This document shows positions 24,440-38,000 of a stretch of DNA of 64,000 bases, in pieces. The stretch's first letter is position 1. Every line of letters starts with the position of its first letter. The stretch is from Breviolum minutum Mf 1.05b.01 (lineage: Eukaryota; Sar; Dinophyceae; Suessiales; Symbiodiniaceae): NCBI GenBank assembly GCA_000507305.1, contig DF240098.1:62001-126000 (forward strand). Reading direction: 5' to 3'. Position numbers and translations under genes: made by a program. Below the pieces are notes generated by a model that was given only the letters and a program-made list of their open reading frames with translations, was not told where the DNA came from and made no database searches.

Positions 24440-27055
24440 GGCTGCTGGGACCCCCGATGAAGTGTCACCAGCTCCGTTGGAAGTGCAGGTATTTTGCAGG
24501 TATTTTAAGACTGGATATGACATGCACAATCTAGGTCTGCCTTCAAACGAACGAGGTAGAATTTGGCGGATTGGGTTTAGGAGTTTTGGCAAACGCATGT
24601 GTGATCCCAAACTATCCAATCCACTTATTTTCAATTCTATTAGCTAATTTCTGATTGGACAGGAACCGGGAAACCCTCATTTCTCACAAAGTTGCCACGA
24701 CAAGATAAACTGCATCAAGACTGAGGCAAACAAGTACTTCTCAAATCTTAGCCGAGGAAGAATTTGCCGCACAATGGTCCTACCACACAGGATCCCATCA
24801 TGGACTACCTATATGATACCGGCACCTGTAAGAAGCCGGTACTGTCTCCAGTTCTTAGGGTGGGGTGGTTGGGGGAGCTATATTCATAGAACTTGCGCAC
24901 ATTGGTCGATGCTACACAACTACGTTCTGGGTGCAGTGGTGGGGGCATCACCAAGCAGGTGAAACCTTCAACCATTTGGGCAACCGGGTCAAACGGTCGT
25001 ACTTTGCTGCCCGACAACTGCAAAAGGTGCAGAGAAGGAATAGAAAAGTAAAGATGAACAAACTTTTTCTGTGGTTTGCGCCTGCGCAGTCAAAGGTAAA
25101 ATTCCCAACTGTTTTTTGCTTGATTAACGTAGGAATTCCCTCTTCTTAACAAAGAAACATTCAAAACTCGCTTGAATTCACAACTGTTCCATTGGTTCCA
25201 ACACATCCAAAACAAAGCTCCAAATGAAAAAAACAACAAAATGCTAGGTGTTCGTACATTCCCTGCACAAACTAGCGTGGCACAAATGCGAAGCTGCGCG
25301 AGCCTCTTCCAGGCGCCGCTCATCTCCCTAAGTAGCTGACATTGCAACAGAGATCCAGGTCGCAATGCGTGCGAATCGGTGGAGCAGGTTCTCAAAGACT
25401 TGGGTTTAGGTGCCAAAGTGGGTGGTACACAGTTTGTCAATTCGTATTGGTTGGGTGCGCCCTGATTGCTCTTGATCAATTTAGCCAAGAGAAGTAGGGT
25501 AGCCAATGAGTTCTTGAAAGGGACACCTGCACATAGCACTGGAGTGAGGTTGACTTGGTCATTCGTAGTGCAACCAAAGACTGGAAGGGACTCCCTGCAC
25601 GCTATATATACTGTATATATGTATATATATGTTTCAAGGTATTTCTTCTGTCTATAGTAAATTTGACCAAATTGTAGATTGTACATCATCTCACTGAGAA
25701 GCGCTGGGAGAGAAGTGTAGCTCAAGTTGTTTATTTCTGCTCTTGCTGAGAGTGTGGGATTCCAGCCGTTGAAAAGTGTTTTTCCACCTCCGCCAGTATG
25801 TGTCTTAAAGCTAAAAACCACTTCAAGGGTTGGATTGATGTTGGTTTTTACTGCCTTCGTTTCAGTCCAATTTCTTCCAAGACTTGATTTGCTCTCCTCG
25901 CTTCAACGGCTAAACAACTGCGCACCCATCAACTAGCTAGGTGCAGCCCTGCGAGCTGCCCAGGAGGAAGAACGGCAGGTGGGCATCACTTCAAGACTTC
26001 CAGGTTGTTGTTTCATACTGCACGTATACTTAGTTTTTGTTGTGGTTTTTGTTGGGTGCAGATGCTTCCCCCAGTCCCACAAAAACATTGTGGCAACCAA
26101 CTAAACGCAGGCTCTTGCAAAGGTCATGGCCTCAGTCCCTTACTTTCATGTATTTCGTGGGTGCCTGTACCGTCATTTAGGGACACACTCATGTAAAACC
26201 TCCTGCTTTGCAACGGCAGGGCCAATTGCCTTTGCACGTTTGATGAGAGATACTCGGGTTCACTTTGGCTATCCATGCCTCCATTTGTGCCAAGGCCTGT
26301 CTAGGAGATGCAGGTGCCAGCACGAACCTGATGATGCTGGTGGATGGTGTTTTATGAATTCAAACTGACACGGCCAATGGGCAACCACTGGCGCAGGCGG
26401 GGACGACGCCAGAAGTGCTGAAGAGGAAGCAGCCAAAAAGGCAGCTGAAGAAGAAACAGCTAGAAAGGCAGCTGAAGAAGAGGCAGCAAGAAGGGCAGCT
26501 GAAGAAGAAGCAGCAAGAAAGGCAGCTGAAGAGGAAGCAGCCAAAAAGGCAGCTGAAGAGGGAGCAGCCAAAAAGGCAGCTGAAGAGGGAGCAGCCAAAA
26601 AGGCAGCTGAAGAGGGAGCAGCCAAAAGGCAGCTGAAGAGGAAGCAGCCAAGTAAGGCAGCTAGAAGAGGAAGCAGCCAGAAAGCAGCTAGAAGAGAAGT
26701 CGACAGAAACGGCTAGCCAAGAACGANCAGTCAAGAAGGCAGCTCGAAGNAGCTGAAGACGAGCCAAAAGGACGAGACTCGAAGAGGAGACGAGCCAAAG
26801 GACGAGACTGAAGAGGAAGGCGAGCCAACTAAGGACAGCTGAAGAGGAAGCAGCCAGAAAGCAGCTGAAGAAGAAGCGGCCAGAAAGGCAGCAGAAGAAG
26901 CAGCAAGAAAGGCAGCTGAAGAGGAAGCAGCCAGAAAGGCAGCTGAAGAGGAAGCAGCCAGAAAAGCAGTTGAAGAAGAAGCGGCCAGAAAGGCAGCAGA
27001 AGAAGCTGCCAGAGAGGCAGCTGAAGAGGAAGCGGCCAAAGCAGCCGCACGACGT
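24440..27055 (+). CDS. Ala/Glu/Arg/Lys-rich helical protein, partial exon model
   Basis: Readable exons are 24440-24488 ([16 protein letters not shown]), 24959-25026 ([20 protein letters not shown]), 25359-25409 ([16 protein letters not shown]), 25941-25978 ([12 protein letters not shown]) and a long low-complexity exon from 26397. The junction 25409 to 25941 keeps phase. The repeat exon encodes about twenty copies of a nine-residue unit, AAEEEAARK, a pattern expected to form a long charged single helix or coiled coil. Its + frame is open on both sides of a disturbed stretch (26640-26830). The exon probably ends near 27055 at CACG|TGG or beyond. I cannot name a family; such segments occur in cytoskeletal and scaffold-like proteins, and composition alone is not evidence of function. 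Later exons may include 27167-27259 and 27480-27590. Confidence 0.5.
26406..27043 (+). repeat. 27-bp tandem repeat coding for AAEEEAARK units
   Basis: The consensus is GCAGCTGAAGAGGAAGCAGC followed by CAGAAAG, 27 bp or nine codons. The first block (26406-26640) and the second block (26835-27043) are regular and share a + strand frame reading EEEAARKAA. Some units are shortened by exact codon triplets. The long - strand Ser/Ala frames over the same bases are reverse shadows of this repeat. Confidence 0.85.
26640..26834. other. Poorly resolved assembly segment within the repeat
   Basis: Two ambiguous bases (N at 26727 and 26750) and many single-base departures from the 27-bp unit occur here, for example TAAGG and GACGAG variants. 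Both flanking blocks are clean. This is best read as unresolved read consensus in a repeat, so the repeat copy number should not be trusted. Confidence 0.75.
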
Positions 27056-28336
27056 CCATCACACGTGGTCGTTTGCCCAGCATTGGTCGCAGTATCCGTG
27101 TGCGAGTTGAGACAGATCAACCATTTTAATCCCCAGCCCTCGCATTTGCAGGACACATTTTCCCCAGGAATCTGGCGATGTGAATTCCAATTTGGTTCAA
27201 ACCAAATCCAAAGGAACCCTGTTGCCATCACCCCTCCTTTCCTCATTGAAGTAACATGTGGATCCCGAGTTGGTCCACGTAAACCGGAAACATGTCATGT
27301 GAATACTAAGCTTTTTCATGAGTTGCACGGTCTTGTCTCCAAGAAAGCTGTAGGGGTTTCGTCAATTTTTGTTACGCTCCTCCTTGGTCCTACTTGACAT
27401 GGGATGCGGAAACGGCACCTCTTTCAGACCCCCCTAAATGTTTGAATCAATCAAGTAAAAGCGCAGCAAACTAGGCCGGAGGCAAGGGCAAAGGAAAAGC
27501 AAAAGGTGCCGGTGCAGGCATTGCCGATTTTTTGGCGGTTCCTGTCGAACTGGGTGTCGAAGCTCTTGGGTGGCTGGAATTTGGTGCTTGGTTGTTCCTA
27601 CTAAAAAAAATTGTTGTCATGTATTCTCAACTTCAACATTTTATGATTATGAATTATGAGACAAGACAAAATTAGGAGTCAGTAATCCTCGTTGGATGCT
27701 GTCGAGAGGGGGCTGGAGCTCAGAAACTTAGCCAGCTGCTTGGGTCAGTTTTAGCCAGGGTGTATAATTACCTTGGTCACCTTGAATTTATCTCAAGGGA
27801 GGAATCTAATCACAGTGCGATGTTGATGGCTTGACCCCTTAGTTGGAATCTTATGACTCCATTCTTAGATGCATAGGACTGTAGCATTGAAATGGGGTTG
27901 GCAACCGGGGTTAACGGCTTAGCCCGCCTATGGTTTTCAGGGGCCGATTGGCACACCAATCGAGGATCTTAGTACATTTCGCAAACGTTCTATATACTCA
28001 CCCTACTCACACTGCCATGCAGGTCCTGCAGGTCCTGCGCGACCGCTCTGTCCCTTACTTAGCCAATCGGCCAAAATGCATGCCACTAATGTTGCTGCCG
28101 CAGCCAATTCTAATCTTTCTTATAGAAGGCATGTTCGATTCAGCCTCGAATCTTGAACTCCGTTTTGAAGCATTAAAAATGTTCAGAGAGTTTGTTGTTA
28201 CATACATTGTGAGTCGCAGTTTTCTACCTTTAAGACTTCTAAATTTCTTTCTGCACCGATTGGCTGGTTTTTTTCCAGAAAGTTTGTTGCTTGTTTGTGG
28301 CATGGGCAACAAGACCCTGGCTCACTTCTTCCCCAG

Positions 28337-31286
28337 AAGATGCCACCATCCTGCTGAGGTCATGAGGGTGCGATTCCAAAGTGCTGGGAACTTGGCGGGG
28401 AAGCTGCACGAAGGATAGGGTTTGCTCGCGGCAGTGATGCAACATACTGAGTGATTTTGTTTTTTGTGATGCAGTAGTTTGGAAAATCAAATCATAGATT
28501 CCAAATCAAATCTCGCATCAACAATACTCCTCGTATGTGTATGTGGGCTCGTGGAATCCTTCTCACTGGAGGCAAGCTTGGATGTGAGCGTCAAGTGGCG
28601 CCAGGCTCTTAGCGAGTCAATGACGGATCACAGTTTAAGATCGGCCTCAAATTTGGTAGCTAGATGTAGCTAGAGAGCAATTGAAGTGCTGGTGTACTAG
28701 ATGATACTAGATGATTGTACATGAATTGTTTGCAACAACCTTTATCAAGTCCAAGTGTGTAAATACCGTACAAATTAACTTTCAGTCTTTATAGTCATGG
28801 TGCCTAAATGGCAAATTTTAGCCATCTTCAGCCGTGTTCAGCGTTGGTGGTGCCTTGCATTAACCCCAAAATAACCTCCAAGGCCTGGCGTCACTCGACA
28901 CGGAAAGCCCTTTGACACGTGCTGTCGTGGCTGTGCCTTAGGGTCTTGCTGCCCTGTTTCTGGGCCTGTTGAGTGTGGCGACTTGGCTTGGCAGCTTGGC
29001 ATGCCAGGAATGAACATGATTCTTTGTGTGGTCGGATCGACCCCTCAAAGGCAAGAGAGGGTGGTGGTGGTGAGCCCGTCCGGGTGCTGGCAATGATTCA
29101 TATACCCCGGTTTCATCGATTCATGGTTTCACATGTGGCAGGTGGGGCATGTTTGACACTGTTGCATTTGATGTTGCAACTTCAAGTGGCACTTCCATCT
29201 TGCTATGTACATTTGAATATAGCATTGTATGATGTTACATTTTCGCAGACGAGCTGCAGAATTCTGGCATAGTTCTTTCTTAATGGCAATTTGTTGGAGG
29301 CATTGTACTAGTCGATGTTTAACACAGCTCCACACCCCGTCCACAGCCGATGGTCCCAAAGATGGGCCAGTGCATGTAGAGGAAATCGTGGGGTTGTTCC
29401 TTGTGTCAACTTGACACGTGTTGATACAGTTGACATCAGCAATTGGTATGAACCAACAAGCGCATTTCAGAGATCAACACCGAGCTTCAATGGCTGAGCC
29501 GTCAGGAAGATGATATGTCAGGTTTCTCTCGGTAACGCATCATTCTCGAAATATGCACGCTCAAAACCTTCTGACAAATCAAGTGCATGCGATTGCTTGT
29601 GTAGTGTATTCTATACTGTGCATGTTTGTGTTTGTCACGTATTCCTTTAACTATGTATATGCATGTTCTTTTCACTCTACTCTTCACTGCGGACCTGTCG
29701 CCATGGCATTCGGGGAGAAGAGACCACTCTTAGTGCCTTCAACGGTTACCTGGTATAGATCTGGGAAGGGTAGGTTACAGGGCACAGCATGAAATCAACA
29801 GAGATTGTCATGAAGTTTGATTCATTCATGGATATTCATGGTGTTTTCGCATGAATGGATGGGAAATATATGAAAACTCAATGGAAACAAAAGGATATAC
29901 GTAACCACCATGGACCTTTCGCCATGTTCCCCGATGACTTTCCCGAGGCTGAGAACTCGGAGAAGCCTAAGGCCGGTGTCGTTTTGACGTGGACATCTCA
30001 TGATACCTCGATCTTGACGCCTCAAACATGAAATCATAACACTATTGGGAAGACACCAATCCTATTTCAAGTATCCTACTGCTACTTCATTATGGAACAA
30101 ATTTGAAAGTTCATGATATATATATATATATATTTCATTCCTTTGTTGCCGGAACACTCGATCAGGATGGGGTCCAGCTGGGCATTTACCTGTCCTGGGT
30201 GAAAAACGAGCTCGACAGCGAAAGCGCTTGTTGCTTGCACAGTTTGAGATGTGTGTCATGGTCTATTTAGGAGGTTGTTTCCCGACACTCCTTGGGAATG
30301 GCCATATCATGCCATATCTCATTAAGTATGGGAATGTGTGGGATGACCTTGCCCGAGTCCCAAGGAATCAAGACCAAATTTGATAAAATGCGTCAAGGAA
30401 AGCTTTTCTTTATGGAAACTCTGCGATTTTTGTCAGCTTAGAATGGCCTGCCAACGGTTGCTGGCTGTGCAAAGGGTGAGAATGGACGTGCAAGTGATTT
30501 GTCCCTTAGTGTTCTTTGTTGATTCTGGAAGGCACTCATGTGATGAGTTTGTTTCTCTCCAAGCACCAGCTTAATTAATCCGGCAGGTTTGGAGTTGCCA
30601 TTCACCTTGCTTGTATTGGTGTCATTTTCCGATCCTTGGCTGCCTTTGCCTGCGCAGGAAGAAGCCGGATCAACTGTGTCCACGAGGGTTGAAGCCAGTC
30701 ATTGCCCAACAAAGTCATGCAAAATCAGTACAACACTGGGATGACTGACGGACACAACTTCCCAAAATAACTTGGATGGCCTTGGATATTGGGGCTAATG
30801 TGCCTTATGGTATGATGCTTCCCGATCCAGGTTCGAATATAAAGATGATGGAAAAACTACTGTATCAAAAACTACAACATCCAGCAAACACTTTCGGTCA
30901 GTCAGGTCCCCCTCATGGGCCATTACGAGATGCATGGTGGTTTCGGGAGTGGTTCCAACGTGAAAAACCAAGATCTATCAAGGCATCAAGGAACCTGTAC
31001 ATCCGTAATGATGCTCTTAGAGGCTTCGTTTGTTTAAGTGATGTCGATGAGTCAATCATGAATGGCACCCAAGTGTTCCGTTGCCTCAACAGCTTCACCA
31101 TGATGCATTAAGGTCTTCGCACTTCTTCATCTCAAGCAGCACGAAACTTACGTCGTGGAAGGCTCTTGGAAGAGCGATATTGAAGAGAACCTTGTTCGAA
31201 AGCTGCCTGCTCACACTTGCAAAGTGGATCAAATTGGGGGAACATTGGGATCACACCCTTTAGGCTTTGCAAATGCATCGTTTTGA
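28337..31286 (+). CDS. Unassigned + strand exons
   Basis: Several segments look coding and have splice signals, but I recognise no family. 28337-28413 reads HPAEVMRVRFQSAGNLAG with a GA donor. 28572-28655 reads ASLDVSVKWRQALSESM, phase 0 at both ends, with a GT donor. 29347-29381 reads DGPKDGPVHVE. About 29914-30030 reads MFPDDFPEAENSEKPKAG. 30442-30475 reads NGLPTVAGCAKG with a GT donor. 31137-31286 reads ETYVVEGSWKSDIEENLVRK and runs to a TGA. They may be one gene, the 5' part of the polycystin-like gene, or two genes. I could not connect their phases. Confidence 0.4.
30115..30133. repeat. (AT)n microsatellite
   Basis: About nine uninterrupted AT dinucleotides. Confidence 0.9.
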
Positions 31287-32013
31287 TTGGGGAAGCCATC
31301 AGCTTTGGGACCTATCAATGCGGGTTCGCAAAGAGACCAAGAAATAGAACTTAGTTTGAATTTGAATAGTTCCATGTACTTCCCAATGGCAATGGCAGCC
31401 TGGTGATGAGAATCGCTTCATGAGCCTGGCTACGCCTGGCTTAATATGGTTTGATTTTTGTTTTTGATGGTTTTTTGAGGTAAACTTTTTGCAAAAATCA
31501 ACAAAGGCAGCGTGTCACATGCAAATGGTGTCCCCTTTGCCAGATGTCAGTGTGCAGCTGGCCTCAGGAATGCCAATTTTGCTTGGGCGCAAAACTTCGG
31601 GCATAAATCGGTCGGGGCACCTCAGGACAGATGAGAGGCACAGACACAAATGATCTCAGCCCAGATGGTGATCATTGTGAGGAATCTAATCTTGCTGGAA
31701 GGAATGAACTTCATGACTACTGTAGCCTTTGATATGTTTGTGAATGCTTGCGATTTGTCTGGTTCGTTCTGCTGTTGGGATAGGTTGGAATCACCGGATT
31801 GGCTTTCTTCTGCAGAGCCATGAAACAGGAATGAGACACTATAAAAGATGATAAAAGTTAGACAATGGAATGGAAGCATGGCGGCTGACACCAATTTGTG
31901 AACTCATCATCTTAGAGCATTTTTCCGTTACAGTAGGTCACTTGCTTGTGGTGTTCCAAACAGAAGATTGGGGCCTGGTGTTGAATGCTCAGTGCATATT
32001 TTTTTCCGCCAAG

Positions 32014-35000
32014 GTCTATGATGTGAATTCTGTGCCGGACTTTTGGTCATGGCTGCGTTTTTTGGCCCGCAAGGCTTGTAGGCTCTTCATATCTGTATTC
32101 TCAAGGCCGCAGGTGTAAAGCTGGCAGGTGTGCACTTAAATAGTCTTTAATCATTTTTGCTTTGCGTTGATACTGAAGTTGATTTTTTAGGTTTGAGAAT
32201 ATCAACAATTTTCAACATGGACCGATTTAGCGCGAGTATTGCCTTTTAAGTCTTGACACCCCCGAGGCTTGGGGTTTTTGCCTCTGGCTGCCAGACATGT
32301 GTGGCCTTTCTCTGAAGAGTTGCAGCTGGCGTGCCTTGATGAAGAAAACTTTTATGGTTGAGGCAAGCTATTGCTAATTATCTAGTATAGCTTCAGGCAA
32401 AGCATGAGCAATCGGAATGAACCAATTTGTATGCGGGAAAGTGTTATATATGCATATGTATATGTATATACAACATGACATTTATAAGCAATATAATATT
32501 GATGTGTATATATACATATATATATATATATACATATACATGTGTGTGTATTCTATATAGATACTATTTTTTGCGATATGCTTCTTGAAAAGGAGTGGTT
32601 TTTAGTTTTCACTGAGGGACACCATTTATTTCACCCGTCATCCAGACAACTCCCGCCCAAAAGCCAAAAGCCATGCTCCGACACTTTCCTGCTACTCCAT
32701 CCCATCTTCCCTGGCTTGATGATTCAATTCTAAAGGCTGCAACTTTTATTGATTTCATTGTTTCAACAAAAAATCCTTTGAAATCGGTGGGGCCTCCTTA
32801 CCTGGTATGGTACCATCCTGGGTGAAAGGCAGGAGAATCGTTTTACTGCGCAAATCCATTGGATGATTGTTGAATTGGTTTCAAGTTAACCACATGTGTG
32901 AAAATGTGAAAAGCCACAAAGGTACAACTCCACATTCCGCAGCTCGAACTTGAGCGCTCCATTCAGCGTAAGCCAGCTTCCATCGATGCTTGGACAAGAA
33001 TAAAACTGCTTCGGAAGGGACTTGGGAATTCCCTGCAGGGATTTGCAGAGGGCTGGGGAGTACAGATTCTGGAGTGCTTTTGTGGCACTGTCAAGGCAAT
33101 ACAAGCAAAGTGTAGGGACCCGACGACAAGTGTTGACAACTTGCACTTTGTAGCCAACGCATGACCCTTTCGAAAGAATTCTCTAGACTTACAGATATCA
33201 CAGCGCTTTGGTACATTTTCATCCCAAAAGTCTGAGAGCATAAAAATCCGCGAATATCATACCCAAATTATATCAAATTATCCCAAATCATTGACATGGG
33301 CCGTGCATTTCAACGAGCTCAGGAACTTTACATTGAATTATGGCATCGAGTTTGATGAACCGTGGGGACAGGTCAGCCACTGAGCCACCGCTTAGAGCAG
33401 CAGCACATTCCCGGATTCATAACATCTCGACTCCAATGAGACCGTGCAAAGGTATCTTCATGCCTCTTTGAATTTGTGATATTGCAGATAGGTTCTACAG
33501 AAAAGGCTAGGAGAATGCAAAAGGTAAAGTTGCATCAGACAATGATGAAGCATGATGAAGTCTTTGGGTCCTGAGATTTATTCTGCTATGATAGCAATGG
33601 TGCTGATTCAGCTTTCTCCACGCATCTTTACCTTGAATGTCAGGCAAATTTGCCAGTGCGCGATGATGTCAAAGGATTCAACCGGAGTCTTGATAAGCAC
33701 AAAAGCATACAAAAGCTAGATTCTGGTCAAGTGTGGGCCATGTTGAAAGCTCTTGCAGTAGCCACAAGCAAAACATCCACTTCCATTGGCTAATGCTTGC
33801 TACCTCCACAGAGGGATGAAGTTCATTCCCATAAGATTATCTGATTATCTTGTTCTTGCGTTGGAACCGAGACATTGTGACACTGGTCTTGAGAGCGCCC
33901 AGCATGAAGGGTGTTGTGTGGCGACACCTAGAGTGGAGTGAACTTCGCAAGTTTCACAAAACTCAGATTAAGAATGATTAAGATATGCATATGGCCCCAT
34001 ACAACATATCATTCAACTTCTCATTCAACTTGAGACATGCCAAGGGCCCCTGGCTTGATAGCCACTGAACCCTAAGGATCGTGGCAGGCATCCGTTTGCG
34101 GCAAGAACGTGCTAAAGGGAGCTGGGAGAGTTCCTTGGGTCAACTAGATAATATGGGTGTTTCCAAAAATAGAGGTACCCCAAAATGGATGGTTTATATA
34201 TATGGTTTATATATGGTTTATAATGGAAAACCCAACAAAAAATGGATGATTTTGCGGGGAAAAACCCATGGGTCACACCTTTCCAAGGCTGCAAGATGCC
34301 GGATACCGTGCCAGTTGAGAAGATGCGGGCGTGGTTGGGAAAGCCGTGTATGCCAGCGGAACCCAAATACGATGCTTGACCTGAAAAGTGTTGCATAAAA
34401 AAATTGACATGAAATGGAAGAAGGTATGTGCATCGAGATATGTATATATATATATATGTATATACAGCTTGCCTTGGAATGTTGGCCTGATACCATTTGG
34501 ATGGTTGGGCTGCAGTTCAGGAGCACATTGCGGTGTCGTGTCTGTTTGAGTGCTAAGTGATCTTGGTTTGTGAAATGGGAGACATCATGTTGAAGAATTC
34601 TTCGGAGCACTCACAGAGCCCCCTTACAGATAAAAGATATAGTCTATCGCTTGCATGTTTGTTTGGATCAGATTTGCCACATTGGCTACATGAAGCCTGC
34701 CGAAAGTTAAATAACAGATCTTAGTGGAACCCCTGATTATTATTCAATAATGCTCCATATTGATTTGTAAACATCTTCACAAGAATCTTCATGTTTTGTC
34801 CAAGTTCCTTCGATGTCAAGGAGTTGACCCCAGAAGCTGGACATGCCGAAGTCTTTGGGGAGCCACAACGAGTGGAATGGTTGTTGACGCAACGAAGGTC
34901 CTTGCAGGAGCCGGGAGGTGTTTTCCCTGGCCGGCCGACTGCCACATGTTTCACATGTTTCCTGGAGGGAAATAGGCACACCTGAGTGTTTCCGTCAGGA

Positions 35001-38000
35001 GCTGCAACTGATTGCCCTTGACATGGAAGAAGGCTGCTCTCAGCCAAAATGGAATGGGCCGCTTGATTGCTTTTTGCTTTTGTTGCTGTTGTTGTTCTTC
35101 TTCTTTTCGTTTTTGTTGTTCTTTTTGTTCGTCTTGTTCTCGTGTTTGTTCGTGTTGTTGATGACAAGTTTGAAAATACATGCGCACGTCCTACATGTGC
35201 ATGGCATACTTCGCCGTACTTACCTGTATACTGTATACTTCAACTTTAACCCCAAATAGGTGGAAAATTTCCAAATGGGAGAAACGACCTGACCGGTTTT
35301 GCTTGTGTGGTCTCACAGATGCTCATCAAATGAGCAGGAATCACTTTGATTCCTGGCATTCTTTTCCTAAAAAATTAGACACGGCTGATTGGGTACCTGA
35401 GTCAAGCCTGTCTTCTGGAACAAACTCAAGGACAAGGCAGGAAGTCCCAAGAAGAGCAGCCGGTCTCAGGATGGAAAGGAAAGTCTAACTTCTGGGATCA
35501 GCTGGAAGAAGTTGTAACATGTTCTAACCTCTTCTTGCACAAAGGTTGACACAGGAAGCCAGGAGAAAGCATAGCTTGAGCACACCGTGCATGTACCTCA
35601 TCTTGGATCCGTGGCCAACGTTTTGCACACAGACAAGGTTGACCAAAGATTCGCTGACGACTTTCAGTGGACTTGACAACATCATACAATGAGATGAATC
35701 CAACTGCAAGACCACCGGCCTGTCAACACATGATGGGTTCAGCCACCTTTCATCTTGGAGGGCAACTGGGCCAAAACTTTCTGAGCCGCTACTAATAGCA
35801 TCTAGTAGCTAACGTCACCTTCTGAGCTCCTACGAGTGCCTCAAGCCACCTTCTGCGCCCCCAATAATTGTATGCAAATAGGTATCAATGGCAGAGTGCC
35901 GTGTTATTGTTCACCTAACATCAAGGACCACAAAATGCTCCAAAATGTTTCAGATCAATTTCAGATCTACTTCGCGGTGTTCTTGAACGAACTCCCCCCT
36001 CAATGGCGAATGCCGTCATAATTTTAATTATATGATTGGTTCCGTAGGTGTGACGTCCTGCACGCTGTTCTTGTTGGTTCTCTCAGAGATCAAGTAATCA
36101 CTCTGAGGCACCCGACAAGGGTGACACGTTTACAGCTAGCCCAAGCAGACTTGCTTCATTCTCGAGTATTTTGTCAAGAGACCCCAGGTTTCCTTGGAAG
36201 ATGTTTGCGTTTTGTCCTGCCAGCTCACATTGAATCTCTCTTCGCTCTTTTATTTACAGTCGGGTTTCATATCGAACACTTGCGGCCACTAAGGAGCTAC
36301 ACTTGTTGCCCCAGCTGTTCGCAAGGTGCCAGTGACAGTTCCGGCTCTCGACCAGGACCATGGTTAGACGAGTATCTTGGTTGCAGTGGGGGAAGTCTTC
36401 AAAGTATGTCTATTTGCAGGCCTGACTAAGTGGGGTGCTAGATTTTTTGAAAGTGCGGCCAGTTAGGGTGTTGGCCGCCGAGAACCGCCATCCTATTAGT
36501 ACTACTAGTTCAGTACCAGTATCACTCATCACTACTGCTACTCCTGCCACTACTACTGCTGCTGCTGCTGTTGTTGCTGATTTTGCTACTACAACTAATC
36601 CTCTTCCTCCGCCTCCGACTGCTGCTACTGGAGCAAGCAAACAAGCAAGCAAGTAGTAGCGTTCTTTGTCCTCTTCTTCGTACCGTACCTTAAAAGTTCT
36701 CATGAATGAACAAATTCCCGAAAAATATGAATTGGTTTGCTTCCGGATGCCCCCTTTTGATCAGATGGTTGGGTTTGAAGCTTTACTTTGTCAGAGCCCC
36801 TAGCATTGCTGAACCCAACTGCTCTTGGTGAAAAGATCTCCTGGGAATTAATCGGTCGGTGCTCCCATCGTGTCAACTTACCATTCTTGCCCCAAGCTGT
36901 GGCAAACTGCGGAGGTACACTCAACGAGTTGAGATTGGTATAGTGTCTTACAACCAGAACTACGGCCTCATCTCGTTGGTCACAGTGAATTTTTTCCTCA
37001 ACCGACACTTGCCTCAAAGCAGAATATCCTCCTCTCGACTTTCATCAGTGCGTTTTATGGAAAAGTCATTTGTGACTCACAATTTGTGATTTTGTTGATG
37101 TTGAGTGTTCAAAGTGCTTCCAAAGTTTTGGGGAGAATTTGGGAGATCCCTAGTCCTTTCAAATGCAGTACCAGTGACGGCCAGTGATCCATATCTATCC
37201 TCCTTTTGTTTGTTCAAATTCATCCATGATTTTCTTCCTGATCACCCTCCAGTGTTGTTTGATTTTCAGATGCATTGGGTTCCAGCAGATTCAGTCATAT
37301 TATGTTTACGTTTGTTGTTTGCTATGGTTGGATATGAGGCGCTGGTCTTTTCCACAAGCTCATCCATGTGCAATCCGCTTGGTCTCGCTGGTTGTTGGGA
37401 AATTTCATTGACCAGGTAGCCGCTGGGCTCTACAGCTAGCGACCAGGGCCAGAGGTCATGATTTTGTGGCCCCTGTGTTGCGGCTACCTTTCAATCAGGC
37501 TCACCCCTGTACCAAGGTCATCGTTCTGGCTGATGCCTCTTGGTCAAAAACTTTGCTCCTAAGATGTTCCCACTGGGCTTCTTATTGAAAGATGTGCCAG
37601 TTGAATGTGCAGTGATGCCTGCTTGACTAAAGAATGCTGATAAATGTCCCACCTGGCCATTACTGAAGGGTCCTTGTACCGATTTCTCCAGCCGCTGAAC
37701 CACGTGCAGACTGAAATAGGCTGCTACAGTGACGCAGTGTCCAACTTTTTACTTGGTAGGATTTCTCACCAAAATGGCTGCACCGAAGACCTGAGGTGGT
37801 TTGGCTTTCATCTTTACTTTTTCTCTTCATCAGCGAAGTTCGAATCCTGACTGCAAGCTGCCCATGTCTGTGTAGAAAGTCATTGGAAGTCTATATTCTT
37901 ACTGACATGAAGTTGTGATCAATCTTTTCTCATGTGCTGTTTCTTCTCAGCCACCGAAAAGCGAAACACCTGCTTGGGGAAGCTGGCTGTGAGGAGAGCT

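Noticed and set aside
25090..25821. 243-codon - strand open frame
   Set aside because: It crosses + strand exons with good splice signals and reads through a TA microsatellite, as a chance frame would.
26269..27246. Long - strand Ser/Ala/Phe/Leu-rich frames
   Set aside because: They are the reverse complement of the 27-bp coding repeat, which makes sense on + and lacks stops on - by composition.
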